A program made the position numbers and the translations under genes. DNA of 64,000 nucleotides from Catenovulum adriaticum (GTDB lineage Bacteria > Pseudomonadota > Gammaproteobacteria > Enterobacterales > Alteromonadaceae), in assembly GCF_026725475.1 (NCBI RefSeq), contig NZ_CP109967.1, positions 310,001 through 374,000 on the forward strand, in the 5' to 3' direction. This document shows, piece by piece, positions 27,223 to 36,989 of the stretch. The notes beneath the pieces are model-generated. The model did not search any database. It saw only the letters and a program-made list of their open reading frames with translations, and had not been told where the DNA came from. Within the stretch, counting starts at the first letter, position 1. Each line of letters begins with the position of its first letter.

Positions 27223-27727
27223 AAGTACAAACCTTTACAACAGGTCAAGTTAGATTCAACCGCATAATATCATACCGACAAAGCTATTTTACTGTGCCTG
27301 TAAAAAACTTGCACTGAATTTCTGAACTGACTTAAAGGAGCAGCCCACCATTTATGCCTTTTAATCCTAAAACATGGTCTTAAAGTATAAAATGTGTACC
27401 GCTCAACCAATTTGATATATTGATATCCCTATACGGGCAAAATGGTGAAAAAGTTCATTACTTTAAATGGAATTAAAAACCAATAAGGGAATATTTTTAA
27501 CTTTCAACTATTTAACCTCAACTCGAGGTAAGGTGTATTCTAACTAATTGAATTATTTAAGCTGATAGCTCTGCATGGTTTCTAACGATTGTTTTTGCGT
27601 GGGCAAGGCAAATTCACGCTTAATTAACTAACCTCAGCTTTGGTTCCAATGTCGTTCTCCCTCCCCCATCCATGGGGTTGTATGCAAGTGAATTTAACTC
27701 AGTCCCGTTGAAAAAGACCATTTGAGG
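27223..27727. other. Intergenic region with family B repeat
   Basis: The left ~290 bases would carry the promoter of the FAD oxidoreductase. The right 216 bases are repeat family B copy 1. No coding frame was recognised. Confidence 0.6.
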
Positions 27728-27729
27728 TT
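27514..27729. repeat. Dispersed MITE-like repeat family B, copy 1
   Basis: The terminal inverted repeats are AACCTCAA (27514) and TTGAGGTT (27722-27729). The interior matches 52901-53140 in blocks such as AAGGTGTATTCTAA, AATTGAATTATTTAA, AGCTCTGCATGG, CTTTGGTTCC and AAAAAGACC. A CCCCATCCATGGGG hairpin lies in the middle. The right end overlaps the stop codon of the PP2C-kinase gene. No coding capacity. Confidence 0.8.
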
Positions 27730-29443
27730 AGTTATTAAAAACCAAATAAATCAATACAAAATTAAGCAACAATAAAATCACACTACTCATTTTCCAAAAC
27801 TGAAGTGGCTCGCGTTTCATAAAAGATTGCTGACTATGCTGTTTTATTAAGTTTGAGTTAGGTACGGCAATATCGGCTAAAAATTCAGAAAAAGCTAAAT
27901 AGCGATGTCTAGGATCCGGCGCACAAGCTTTTTTAAGCGCCAAATCTAACCAGGGTGGAATATCTGAGCGATTAACCGTTAACGACTGATACCGCCAATA
28001 TTGATAGTTATCAGGTATTTTATTGCGTAAATCACCAATTTTAAATGGTAATTTACCCGCCAGCATTTCATAAAAAATAACCCCGATAGAGTAAAGGTCA
28101 GCTTGAAAATTGCCTTTTTGACCCATCAAATATTCAGGGGCGATATAATCAACCGAACCGACCGGGCAAGTTTCACTAATGGGGTTGTTAATTTCTTCTA
28201 ACCCTTCAACCGATACAGTACCAAAATCAATAATTTTAATTTGACCAAATTTATCAATAATAATGTTTTCTGGCTTTAAATCCCGATGAACCATGCCATT
28301 TCGCTGAAAATAACGTATTGCTTGAACAACCTCTGTCATTATTTTACGAACTTCATTTAAGCTAGGAGCTGGATTATCAGTCATCCATTGACGTAAATTT
28401 TGTCCGCCTAAAAATTCGCATAAATGATACATAAAAGGACTTTCAGCGGGTCTGGGATAGATCTTCATGATGTTTCTGTGTTTAAGTCGATTACCAATCC
28501 ATTCTTCACGTAAAAATCCATCTAAATATTCAGGGTCTTCTCTAAAATTATCCGAGGGCATTTTAAGGGCATATTGCTGCCCTGCATCATCCTCTACTAA
28601 AAAGACATGACTTCGAGTACCACTAAATAGCACGCGGCGAACGGCAAACCCATCAATATTTTGACCGACTTCTAAAACAGGCGGAATAACTAATTTGGTA
28701 AGCCGGCGATGCGCTTCATCCACTTCTTCATGCGGTAATTCATTAATTTTAGCAATAAAACAAGATACGTTATCGTCACTGCCATTTTGAATTGCCAACT
28801 CAACTAGCTGTTTTGCCGTTTTTGTTAAATCCTGTGATTGTTTAAGTTCACGTTTAATTTCATCCGTTGAAACAAAATGATGAAAACCATCGGTCGTTAA
28901 AATAAAAATGTCTTCGGGATTTAAATCATCAATCGTGTGGTAATCAACCTCTAAATGGTTATCTATACCCATTGCACGGGTTAAAAACGCTTGATGGGAT
29001 GATGGATGTACATGATCGCGAGTTAAACACTCTAATTTATCATTTCCCAGACGATAAACTCGACTATCACCAATATGAAAAATATGCGCAGTACAAGATT
29101 TAATCACTAAAGCGCTAAAAGTACAGACTAAACTGTCTTCGTACGTTTTTTGATTTTCGTTAAACAACCAACTATTTAGAGCCGTTAATACCCTTGCTGA
29201 CGATTTATTCACCCGCCAGCTGTCTGGGGTTGAATAATAATCAGTGACAAATTGGGTGACACAAATTTGCGCTGCTTCATGTGAACGGCGACTACTACTT
29301 ACGCCATCAGCGATCGCCAGGGCAACGCCTTTATGCTCTAAAGCTAAGCCTTTTGGGGTTTGACCTGCAAAAGCATCTTGATTAACAGGTTTTATACCTG
29401 CTTGGCTACTGCCACCAATTTCAACTTTTAATTGTGGTTTCAT
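27728..29443 (-). CDS. PP2C phosphatase-Ser/Thr kinase fusion, membrane-anchored
   Basis: This 571-residue bifunctional signalling protein has a PP2C phosphatase at about residues 5-235. Its metal-binding motifs are AIADGVSSSRRS, HIGDSRVYRL, LTTDGFHHF and NGSDDNVSCF. A Hanks-type kinase follows at about 260-530 with SGTRSHVFLVEDD...YALKMP (ATP loop and Lys), HRDLKPENIIID, IIDFGTVSV and YIAPEY; all catalytic residues are present. A single C-terminal membrane helix (about 551-568) anchors it with both domains in the cytosol. It lies 84 bases downstream of narK, past a terminator, and such genes recur beside nitrate assimilation genes in marine gammaproteobacteria. Target unknown. The repeat at 27514-27729 overlaps its stop. 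Confidence 0.88.
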   Translation of the reverse strand: MKPQLKVEIGGSSQAGIKPVNQDAFAGQTPKGLALEHKGVALAIADGVSSSRRSHEAAQICVTQFVTDYYSTPDSWRVNKSSARVLTALNSWLFNENQKTYEDSLVCTFSALVIKSCTAHIFHIGDSRVYRLGNDKLECLTRDHVHPSSHQAFLTRAMGIDNHLEVDYHTIDDLNPEDIFILTTDGFHHFVSTDEIKRELKQSQDLTKTAKQLVELAIQNGSDDNVSCFIAKINELPHEEVDEAHRRLTKLVIPPVLEVGQNIDGFAVRRVLFSGTRSHVFLVEDDAGQQYALKMPSDNFREDPEYLDGFLREEWIGNRLKHRNIMKIYPRPAESPFMYHLCEFLGGQNLRQWMTDNPAPSLNEVRKIMTEVVQAIRYFQRNGMVHRDLKPENIIIDKFGQIKIIDFGTVSVEGLEEINNPISETCPVGSVDYIAPEYLMGQKGNFQADLYSIGVIFYEMLAGKLPFKIGDLRNKIPDNYQYWRYQSLTVNRSDIPPWLDLALKKACAPDPRHRYLAFSEFLADIAVPNSNLIKQHSQQSFMKREPLQFWKMSSVILLLLNFVLIYLVFNN

Positions 29444-29478
29444 CCGGAATTAACTCTATGTGCTTTCTCTCAGATACA

Positions 29479-29506
29479 AAAAAGCGAAGTCTAAACTTCG
29501 CTTTTT
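29479..29506 (-). terminator. Terminator after narK
   Basis: The 12-base arms AAAAAGCGAAGT and complement enclose a 4-base loop, with T/A runs on both sides. It lies between narK and the PP2C-kinase gene and could attenuate read-through. Confidence 0.85.
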
Positions 29507-29527
29507 AAACAAGGTCTATATAACCGC

Positions 29528-31003
29528 TTAATGTGAGCTTACTTTAATCAACTCAACCGTGCCATCTTCTTTTACTTCAGCCATTTTACCTGTTGGTTCT
29601 TCCATAAAAAATAAAGTAACAAAACCAACAACCGCAGTTGCAGCTATAACTAAAAAGAAGGTCGATGCATCAACAACCGAATAAATGGTTAAATAGGTCA
29701 CTGCACCCACATTACCGTATGCGCCTGTCATACCCGCAATTTGTCCCGTTAAACGACGTTTAATTAAAGGAACCACTGCAAATACTGCCCCTTCACCAGC
29801 TTGCACGAAAAATGAGCAAGCCATCGCCGCCACAACAGCTACCCAAATCGGCCAGCTGGCATTAATTAAACTCATTACAAAATACCCCAACGCTAAACCT
29901 GCCGTTAAGATTAATAAGGTTTTTTTACGGCCAAATTTATCTGAAATAAAACCGCCACCCGGACGAGACATTAAATTCATAAAGGCATAAGCAGCTGCAA
30001 CCATACCCGCAGCGGTTGCCGATAAGCCAAAAGTTTCAGAAAAGAATAGCGGCAGCATAGAAATTACCGCCAATTCAGAGCCAAAAGTTGCGTAATAAAG
30101 CACATTTAATACGGCTACTTGCTTAAATTTGTAGCGTTGGATTTCTGGTACTGGCGTATGAAAAATATCTTTATTCACATCGTAAGCTTTGTAGCTATCA
30201 ACAATAAATAATGCAATTAACCCAGCATAAGCCATTAATGCGGCATTGGCTGAAATTAACTCAACGCCTTGTGGTGATAACTTCCAAGTTAACAAAGCTA
30301 GCGCAAAGTACATTGGCAGTTTCATCACAATTAAAAACACAAAATCGCCTTTGCTGGTCACTTCCATACCACCAATATTTTTAGGACGAAAGTACGTTGA
30401 ACCTTTAGGTGTATCTGTCACGCTTTTGTAGTAAACAAATGACCAAATTAAACAAATTACCCCAGTCAGTGCGACGGCATATCTCCAGCCATCTTCACCG
30501 CCAACCCAAAGTGCTACCCAAGGTAACGTAAACGAAGCAGCAGCTGAGCCAAAGTTGCCCCAACCACCGTACAGGCCTTCAGCTGTGCCTAGCTCATTGT
30601 GTGGAAACCATTCACTGACCATTCGAATACCAACCACAAACCCTGCGCCAATAAAACCTAACAATAAACGAGCCAAAGCGGCTACTTCAAATGTTTGTGC
30701 AAATGCAAACATAAAACAAGGCATTGCCCCAATAAATAAAATGGCAGAATAAACTATTCTTGGGCCAAATTTATCTGTCAACATCCCCACAATCACTCGC
30801 GCAGGTATTGTTAATGCAACATTCAAAATGAGTAAAGTTTTAACCTGCTCAGTCGTTAAACCAAGCGAATCTTTTATCGCCATTAATAAAGGTGCATGGT
30901 TGTACCACACAAAAAAGGTAATAAAAAACGCCATCCAAGACATGTGGAGTATTTTCATTTTCCCGGTAAATGAAAATAAATTAAACTTGGTGCTGTGATC
31001 CAT
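29528..31003 (-). CDS. narK: Nitrate/nitrite transporter, NarK/NasA-type MFS
   Basis: This 491-residue inner-membrane carrier has about 12 helices and the nitrate/nitrite porter signatures WMAFFITFFVWYNHAPL, GFIGAGFVVGIRMVSEWFP (including the substrate Arg) and the second motif GAVFAVVPLIKRRLTGQIAG. It imports nitrate for the assimilatory enzymes encoded upstream. The ATG at 31003 follows AGAGG. A 411-base gap with a strong stem-loop (31089-31162) separates it from nirD, so it may be controlled on its own. Confidence 0.92.
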   Translation of the reverse strand: MDHSTKFNLFSFTGKMKILHMSWMAFFITFFVWYNHAPLLMAIKDSLGLTTEQVKTLLILNVALTIPARVIVGMLTDKFGPRIVYSAILFIGAMPCFMFAFAQTFEVAALARLLLGFIGAGFVVGIRMVSEWFPHNELGTAEGLYGGWGNFGSAAASFTLPWVALWVGGEDGWRYAVALTGVICLIWSFVYYKSVTDTPKGSTYFRPKNIGGMEVTSKGDFVFLIVMKLPMYFALALLTWKLSPQGVELISANAALMAYAGLIALFIVDSYKAYDVNKDIFHTPVPEIQRYKFKQVAVLNVLYYATFGSELAVISMLPLFFSETFGLSATAAGMVAAAYAFMNLMSRPGGGFISDKFGRKKTLLILTAGLALGYFVMSLINASWPIWVAVVAAMACSFFVQAGEGAVFAVVPLIKRRLTGQIAGMTGAYGNVGAVTYLTIYSVVDASTFFLVIAATAVVGFVTLFFMEEPTGKMAEVKEDGTVELIKVSSH

Positions 31004-31414
31004 AGTTGTAGCCTCTGTAATTTAAAAATCGGTTTTTGTAGTTCAGATTTTCAAGTTTAAAATTTTTATTCTTTTTAAGTTTTTAAGCTTATGAGTGATA
31101 GAGCGCGATTAAATATCTAATGCATTTTCGCTCGACCGGTTTAAAAGCGGTGTCACTCATAAATTGACCTTAATGCTTAAAATAAAAACCAATTTAACGG
31201 TTGTCGTTTACTAAATTGCTGATTCATTAAGGCTGCGTTTTAATAGAAACCATTTTATTTAACAACAAATTAAAAACTGAACTTACCAATATTTTTGAAT
31301 AAATTAGCCAGCTTAATCGCGGGCTAAGTTAAACCACACCTGAACTTAATGTCATTGCTTTAATCGTTAATTAATTCAGGGTGATTCCAGTCTCGTAATT
31401 TCAATAATTTTCGG
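31004..31414. other. Leader region between nirD and narK
   Basis: It holds the nested stem-loop 31089-31162 and a smaller hairpin TTAGCC/GGCTAA (31303-31327). A narK promoter is likely here. No coding frame was recognised. Confidence 0.6.
31089..31162 (-). promoter_or_regulatory. Structured element in narK leader
   Basis: The outer arms TTATGAGTGA (31089-31098) and TCACTCATAA (31153-31162) are perfect 10-base complements, and an inner GAGCG/CGCTC pair nests inside. In the minus-strand transcript it ends 86 bases before narK. It may be a 5' regulatory RNA or a long-spaced operator; no known family is recognised. Confidence 0.45.
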
Positions 31415-31747
31415 TTATATATTTACCGCAAGCTGTACTTTATCTTGCTCAACTCTAACCTGATATGCTTTAACAGAAGATTCCGGTTCTTCTAAACACT
31501 CGCCTGTGGTTAAATCAAAATGCTGTTTATATAGAGGGGAAGCAACCGTAAGTTTCCCCTTGTAATCAGCGACAATGCCACGTGACAATACATAAGCATT
31601 ACCACAAGGATCATAGTTTGAAATTGCATAAACCTGATTTTCATCATCTAAAAAAATGGCAACTTGTTCTCCATCGTGCAAAGCACAAACGCCCGTGTTT
31701 TTAACTAAATCAGAAAACTCACAAATATTATTCCACGCTTGACTCAT
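31415..31747 (-). CDS. nirD: Nitrite reductase (NADH) small subunit
   Basis: This 110-residue Rieske-like subunit partners NirB. It shows the NirD pattern NTGVCALHDGEQVAIF, NYDPCGNAYVLSRGIVAD and the SPLYKQHFDLTTGECLEEPE block. As usual for NirD, canonical Rieske ligands are absent. I start at the ATG at 31747, preceded by GGAGG at 8 bases. It lies 18 bases after nirB and is co-transcribed with it. Confidence 0.93.
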   Translation of the reverse strand: MSQAWNNICEFSDLVKNTGVCALHDGEQVAIFLDDENQVYAISNYDPCGNAYVLSRGIVADYKGKLTVASPLYKQHFDLTTGECLEEPESSVKAYQVRVEQDKVQLAVNI

Positions 31748-31765
31748 CTTAAATTCCTCCAATGC

Positions 31766-34336
31766 TTAAACAGTTTCAACTTCAGTTACATCAAGTGTTT
31801 CGATAATTTCACCTTTACCAATTTTAGTGCGGGCCTGGGTATCAATACGCGCACGCGCTTGGCCTCGTTCAGCCACATAAGCCAATGAGTCATCGGTTGC
31901 ATCAGAGTTGATAAAGTGAGCAAAACGCTTGAGCCTTTCTTTGCTGTTAATGGTTTTTTTCCATTCACATTCATAATTGTCGATAACGCGTTGCATGTCG
32001 GCTTCTAAATCTTCACAGATACCTAATTTATCATCAACAATCACAGATTTAAGATAGTCTAACCCGCCTTCCATGTTGTCCATCCAGACAGAAGTACGCT
32101 GCAAACGATCGGCCGTATGGCAATAAAACATATAAAAACGGTCAACATATTTAATTAAAGTTTCATCATCTAAATCAGTGGCAAATAAATCAGCATGGCG
32201 AGGTTTCATCCCACCATTACCACAAAGGTATAAATTCCAACCTTTGTCTGTCGCAATAATACCGACATCTTTACTTTGCGCCTCAGCACATTCTCGGGTA
32301 CAGCCTGAAACAGCCATTTTTACTTTATGTGGTGTGCGCATGCCTTTGTAGCGCATCTCTAATAATACCGCCATAGAGACCGAATCTAGCATGCCATAAC
32401 GACACCAAGTTGACCCAACGCAAGATTTAACCGTACGCAGCGATTTACCATAGGCATGACCCGTTTCGAATCCAGCAGCAATTAGCTTTTCCCAAATCAC
32501 TGGCAATTCATGTAATTGAGCACCAAAAAAGTCGATACGTTGACCACCAGTTAATTTGGTATATAAATTAAATTCTTTACCAATTTCGCCTAAGGTAATT
32601 AACTGATCCGGCGTTACTTCGCCTGCCGCCATACGTGGCACAACTGAGTAGGTGCCGTCTTTTTGCATATTGGCTAAAAAGATGTCGTTAGTATCTTGCA
32701 ACTGCAAATTATCATCCGACAAAATATAATCATTCCACTGTGTTGCCAGCATTGAGCCAACCGCTGGTTTACAAATTTCACAACCTTTTCCGTGACCATG
32801 TTCAGCAATTAACTGATCAAAGGTACGAATTTTTTTGCTGCGTACTATGTCAAATAACTCTTGACGAGTGTAATCAAAGTGCTCACAAAGGTTGTTATTT
32901 ACTTCAACGCCCATCTCGGTTAAGGCCGCATTCATTACCTGAGTTGTCATTGCTGCACAACCACCACAACCGGTCACCGCTTTAGTACAAGATTTAATCC
33001 CAGCTAAGTCAGTACAACCGCCTTTAACGGCTTCAAAAATATCGCCTTTTGAAACATCGTGACACGAACAAATTTGTGCCGAATCTGGCAATGCATCTAC
33101 ACCTAACGCAGGCGCTGTACCCTCCATTGCAGGTAAAATAAAGGCTTCTGGTGAGCCAGGAATTTCGATGCCTCCTAGCATCATTTGTAATAAGTTACCG
33201 TAAGCATCCACATCACCTACCATAACCGCGCCCAATACTTTTTTATTGTCTTCAGATACAATTAAACGCTTATAAACACCTTTGTGCTGATCTAAATATG
33301 TATAACTTAAACTATCAGGGGTTCTGCCTTGAGCATCACCAATACTGGCAACATCTACGCCAAGCAATTTTAACTTGGTACTCATATCAGCACCGATAAA
33401 CTCGATTGGTTCACCTGTGATATGAGAAACAACCACTTTAGCCATTTGGTAACCTGGCGCCACTAAACCATAAATTTTGTTATCCCAAAGTGCACATTCA
33501 CCAATCGCATAAATATTATCAATAGAGGTTTGACAGTAGTTATCAACCTGAATACCGCCCCGTGGACCAATATCAATATTAAATTGACGAGCTAATTCAT
33601 CTTGTGGTCTGATCCCAGCAGAAAAAACAATCATGTCCGTTTCTAAAAATGAACCATCAGCAAAGTTCATGCGGTATCTGCAAGTTTCGCCTTTCACAAT
33701 TTCCGTGGTATTTTTTTCAGTGTGTACACCAACGCCTAGGCTTTCAATTTTATCTCTTAATAATTCACCGCCACCTTCATCAAGCTGAACGGCCATTAAA
33801 CGGGGTGCAAACTCAACTACATGCGATTCTAAACCTAAATGTTTTAGCGCATTAGCGGCTTCTAACCCTAATAAACCACCGCCCACAACAACCCCAACTT
33901 TACTGTCTTGAGCTGATGCAGTTATCGCTTCTAAGTCTTCAATAGTTCGGTAAACCAAACAATGCTCTTGTTCACGACCCGGTACTGGCGGCACAAAAGG
34001 ATATGAACCGGTCGCAAGAATTAATTTGTCATAAGACTCTTCACGGCCACTTTGAGTGACAATTTTGCTATTAATTGAGTCAATCTCAACTACTTTATCG
34101 TTAACGATAAAGCGAACGCCATTTTCGTTATAGTAATCAGGCGACGTTAACATGAGTTCTTCAACCGTCTTACCCGCAAAGTAGTAAGATAACTGAACTC
34201 TATCGTATGCTAACCGAGGTTCTTCCGAAAAAGTGATGATTTCATATTGTGCATAATCTGGATGTTCAACCATGTTTTCAATAAACTTATGGCCAACCAT
34301 GCCATTACCCACAACAACTAATTTTTGCTTGCTCAT
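31766..34336 (-). CDS. nirB: Assimilatory nitrite reductase (NADH) large subunit
   Basis: This 856-residue enzyme reduces nitrite to ammonium with NADH. Residues ~1-300 are the FAD/NADH oxidoreductase part (VVVGNGMVGHKFIE, GVVVGGGLLGLEAANALK). A BFD-type [2Fe-2S] domain follows with CSCHDVSKGD and CTKAVTGCGGC. The C-terminal half carries the sirohaem-[4Fe-4S] motifs SCVGSTWCRYG and VSGCTRECAEAQ. The ATG at 34336 follows GAGGG. It sits in the order cobA-nirB-nirD, with cobA only 13 bases upstream. Confidence 0.96.
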   Translation of the reverse strand: MSKQKLVVVGNGMVGHKFIENMVEHPDYAQYEIITFSEEPRLAYDRVQLSYYFAGKTVEELMLTSPDYYNENGVRFIVNDKVVEIDSINSKIVTQSGREESYDKLILATGSYPFVPPVPGREQEHCLVYRTIEDLEAITASAQDSKVGVVVGGGLLGLEAANALKHLGLESHVVEFAPRLMAVQLDEGGGELLRDKIESLGVGVHTEKNTTEIVKGETCRYRMNFADGSFLETDMIVFSAGIRPQDELARQFNIDIGPRGGIQVDNYCQTSIDNIYAIGECALWDNKIYGLVAPGYQMAKVVVSHITGEPIEFIGADMSTKLKLLGVDVASIGDAQGRTPDSLSYTYLDQHKGVYKRLIVSEDNKKVLGAVMVGDVDAYGNLLQMMLGGIEIPGSPEAFILPAMEGTAPALGVDALPDSAQICSCHDVSKGDIFEAVKGGCTDLAGIKSCTKAVTGCGGCAAMTTQVMNAALTEMGVEVNNNLCEHFDYTRQELFDIVRSKKIRTFDQLIAEHGHGKGCEICKPAVGSMLATQWNDYILSDDNLQLQDTNDIFLANMQKDGTYSVVPRMAAGEVTPDQLITLGEIGKEFNLYTKLTGGQRIDFFGAQLHELPVIWEKLIAAGFETGHAYGKSLRTVKSCVGSTWCRYGMLDSVSMAVLLEMRYKGMRTPHKVKMAVSGCTRECAEAQSKDVGIIATDKGWNLYLCGNGGMKPRHADLFATDLDDETLIKYVDRFYMFYCHTADRLQRTSVWMDNMEGGLDYLKSVIVDDKLGICEDLEADMQRVIDNYECEWKKTINSKERLKRFAHFINSDATDDSLAYVAERGQARARIDTQARTKIGKGEIIETLDVTEVETV

Positions 34337-34349
34337 TTTTAACCCTCTA

Positions 34350-35156
34350 TTAAGCTGATAACTGCGTACATTGAGATTGCGTACTGGTTAAAGTACCAAA
34401 CCAATGAAGTGACTCGGCCAATTCGACCACCTGGCCTACCACAATCAAACTTGGCGATTTTAAGTTGTTGTGTTTTGCCATTATTTCTAACTCTGCAAGT
34501 GTGCCCGTAAACACTCGTTGCTCATTACGACAACCGTTTTCAATTAACGCGGCTGGCGTATTGGCCGATAAACCATGTTGTGTTAGTTGCGTTGTAATTA
34601 CCGGCAACTTACTTAATCCCATATAAAAAACTAATGTGTGATTAACTGCAGCCAAAGCTTTCCAATCAATCATTAATTCTTTTTCGGCATGAGCAGTAAC
34701 AAATGTGCAAGCTTGTGAAATACCACGATGAGTGACCGGAATACCGCTATAGGCAGCAGCGCCAATGCCAGATGTAATGCCAGGAATCACTTCAACTTCA
34801 ATCCCGTTTTCACGCAAGATCAGCATTTCTTCACCGCCGCGGCCAAAAACAAAAGGATCGCCTCCTTTTAATCGGCAAATTGAAAAACCTTTTAGTGCTT
34901 TTTCAACTAGCAGTTCGTTGAGTTTTTCCTGAGGGATGCAATGGTTGCCCATTGCTTTACCTACATAAAATGCAGGTGTATCTGAAGGGAATAAAGCACG
35001 CACATCTTCGCTAACTAAGCGATCGTATAAAATGATATCGGCTGTTTGGATACAGCGCAGCGCCTTTATTGTAAGTAGATCGGCATCTCCTGGGCCTGAA
35101 CCCACTAAAGAGACTTTTCCAACATCGTTGTTTTCATTTACTAACTTAAACATCAT
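34350..35156 (-). CDS. cobA: Uroporphyrinogen-III C-methyltransferase (SUMT)
   Basis: This 268-residue SAM-dependent enzyme makes precorrin-2, the precursor of sirohaem needed by NirB. Family motifs are KVSLVGSGPGDADLLTIKA, YDRLV, CRLKGGDPFVFGRGGEE and VIPGITSGIGAAAYSGIPVTHRG. It is a stand-alone SUMT without the CysG dehydrogenase/ferrochelatase part, so those steps must come from elsewhere. It begins the cobA-nirBD transcription unit; the start is ATG 35156 or the adjacent 35153. Confidence 0.93.
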   Translation of the reverse strand: MMFKLVNENNDVGKVSLVGSGPGDADLLTIKALRCIQTADIILYDRLVSEDVRALFPSDTPAFYVGKAMGNHCIPQEKLNELLVEKALKGFSICRLKGGDPFVFGRGGEEMLILRENGIEVEVIPGITSGIGAAAYSGIPVTHRGISQACTFVTAHAEKELMIDWKALAAVNHTLVFYMGLSKLPVITTQLTQHGLSANTPAALIENGCRNEQRVFTGTLAELEIMAKHNNLKSPSLIVVGQVVELAESLHWFGTLTSTQSQCTQLSA

Positions 35157-35562
35157 TGCACAAGCTTCGTATTATTAAGATACAAGCTAAATTGCAAGCT
35201 AAGTGCCAATTTTAAAAATAACTTAAAATAATTAATAACTAGTTGAAATTAATGCATTATATTTTATTCTTAACGTTATTGATAAAAAATTTAGAGCTAA
35301 TTCAATTCCAAACAAGCAAATATTTTTTTAATTATTCACTGAGTTGAAGCACACTGCACCAAACTAAGTCATGATTTATTTTGTGGTGGCTGTAAACACT
35401 TTAATATAAAATTTTAAAGCTTAGTGACAGCTCAAATAACATTATTAAAAATTGATCTTATCTGTACCTACAAGCGTATTTATACAAAAAATAAACTATA
35501 ATATTTATATATAGTTAACGAAACTCGCTAATAGCCTGCCGGTATTAAATAAGGGTCAATTC
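35157..35562. other. Divergent promoter region, cobA / chemoreceptor
   Basis: An imperfect hairpin (35164-35187) lies directly before the cobA start. The motif CAAGCT occurs three times in 35161-35200. I did not find the AAAGGC-loop hairpins seen before nasA. No coding frame was recognised. Confidence 0.55.
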
Positions 35563-36879
35563 ATGTTTTTTAAAAATAAAGCGCTATTAAATGAAATAGA
35601 GCAATTAAAGGCTCAATTACAAACTTTCCAACAAGTCCAAAACGATCTAAAAACAGAGATGTTACATATTGCGTTAAACCCAAACGGCGACATTATTGAT
35701 ACTAATCAAAAGTTTGAGCAGATTATTGGTTATCGCGCGGGGGATATGCTTAATACTCAGCTAGAATCTTATATTTCATTTAAATCAGTTGGTTCTGAGC
35801 ACTGCAATAATATGCTCCAAGCTATTATCAAAGGTGCTCATTGGCACGGCGCGTTACAGCTAACCAAACAAAATGATGAAGACATATGGTTACGTGCAAT
35901 TCTTCAGCCTATTAAAAATAATGTTAATGAAATAACCTCCTACTCTATATACGCAACCGAATTAACGAATACGATCAACTCTGCATATGAACAAGAAGAC
36001 ATGCTAAAGGCGCTGCATCGTTCATCGGCTGTGATTGAATTTAACCTCAACGGCGAAATTTTAAATGCCAATGATAATTTTTTAAATGCCGTTAACTACA
36101 AAAAAAGCGACATTATCGGCAAACACCATAGAATATTCTGTACGCCAGAAGATGCGGCTTCAGCTGAATATAAAGAATTTTGGAACAAGCTAAAGCGTGG
36201 TGAGTTTATCTCAGGTAGATTCTTAAGATTAGACAATTATGGTAATCAAATTTGGCTCGAGGCCTCTTATAATCCAATTCATAATTCGCATGGTGAGCTT
36301 TATAAAATTGTTAAATTTGCAACTTTAATTACTGACCAAATGAACCAAGAAAATGCTATATCAGAGGCAGCCCAAGTCGCTTATAGCGTCTCTCAAAAAA
36401 CAGATACACACGCTAAACAAGGACGTGAAGTAATAGACTCAACCATTTCAACGATGGAGTTACTGTCTGAACAAATGAATTTAGCAGGCCAAAGTATCAG
36501 TGAATTAGACAGCCAATCACACAAAGTAACAGACTTAGTTAAAAGCATTAGTGGCATTGCTGATCAGACGAATTTGTTGGCATTAAACGCGGCTATTGAA
36601 GCTGCTCGAGCCGGTGAACAAGGCAGAGGGTTTGCGGTGGTAGCGGATGAAGTAAGACAATTAGCATCAAGAACCAATGTCGCCACAGAAGAAATTGTCA
36701 GTGTGGTCGCCGAAAACCAAAAATTAACGGCTCAAGCAGTTAAAATTATTGAAGAAAGCCAAGTAAAAGCAGAGGGTGCACTTAAACTTTCAAACGAGTC
36801 TGGTGGTGTATTTAATCATATTCAAACTGGCGCCCAAGAAGTAGTCAACGCCATTGGTCAATTTACCCAAAAACTATAA
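35563..36879 (+). CDS. Soluble two-PAS methyl-accepting chemotaxis protein (BdlA-like)
   Basis: This 438-residue chemoreceptor has no membrane segment. After a short coiled coil, two PAS domains follow (about residues 25-140 and 148-260, with FEQIIGYRAGDML and FLNAVNYKKSDIIGKHH). The MCP signalling domain ends the protein, with the conserved tip GIADQTNLLALNAAIEAARAGE followed by GRGFAVVADEVRQLA. The layout is that of Pseudomonas BdlA. The PAS pair may sense redox or a haem/flavin ligand. It lies inside the nitrate assimilation cluster, so a nitrogen or respiration cue is plausible. It ends at a strong shared terminator with the convergent porin gene. Confidence 0.87.
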   Translation: MFFKNKALLNEIEQLKAQLQTFQQVQNDLKTEMLHIALNPNGDIIDTNQKFEQIIGYRAGDMLNTQLESYISFKSVGSEHCNNMLQAIIKGAHWHGALQLTKQNDEDIWLRAILQPIKNNVNEITSYSIYATELTNTINSAYEQEDMLKALHRSSAVIEFNLNGEILNANDNFLNAVNYKKSDIIGKHHRIFCTPEDAASAEYKEFWNKLKRGEFISGRFLRLDNYGNQIWLEASYNPIHNSHGELYKIVKFATLITDQMNQENAISEAAQVAYSVSQKTDTHAKQGREVIDSTISTMELLSEQMNLAGQSISELDSQSHKVTDLVKSISGIADQTNLLALNAAIEAARAGEQGRGFAVVADEVRQLASRTNVATEEIVSVVAENQKLTAQAVKIIEESQVKAEGALKLSNESGGVFNHIQTGAQEVVNAIGQFTQKL

Positions 36880-36897
36880 CGATAAAACGTTCAAAAC

Positions 36898-36938
36898 GAG
36901 CCAGTAAGTATGCGTTAAATAATCATACTTACTGGCTC
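36898..36938. terminator. Bidirectional terminator between chemoreceptor and porin genes
   Basis: The 15-base arms GAGCCAGTAAGTATG and perfect complement enclose an 11-base loop, followed on the plus strand by AATTTTTTC. Confidence 0.92.
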
Positions 36939-36989
36939 AATTTTTTCAACAAATATCATTTGCTAGCTTTAATCAAGCCTTAGGTAAAT

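Noticed and set aside
27514..27729. Family B repeat as a CRISPR, tRNA or rRNA fragment
   Set aside because: There is no repeat-spacer periodicity, no cloverleaf and no rRNA-like motif; only inverted ends and a central hairpin.
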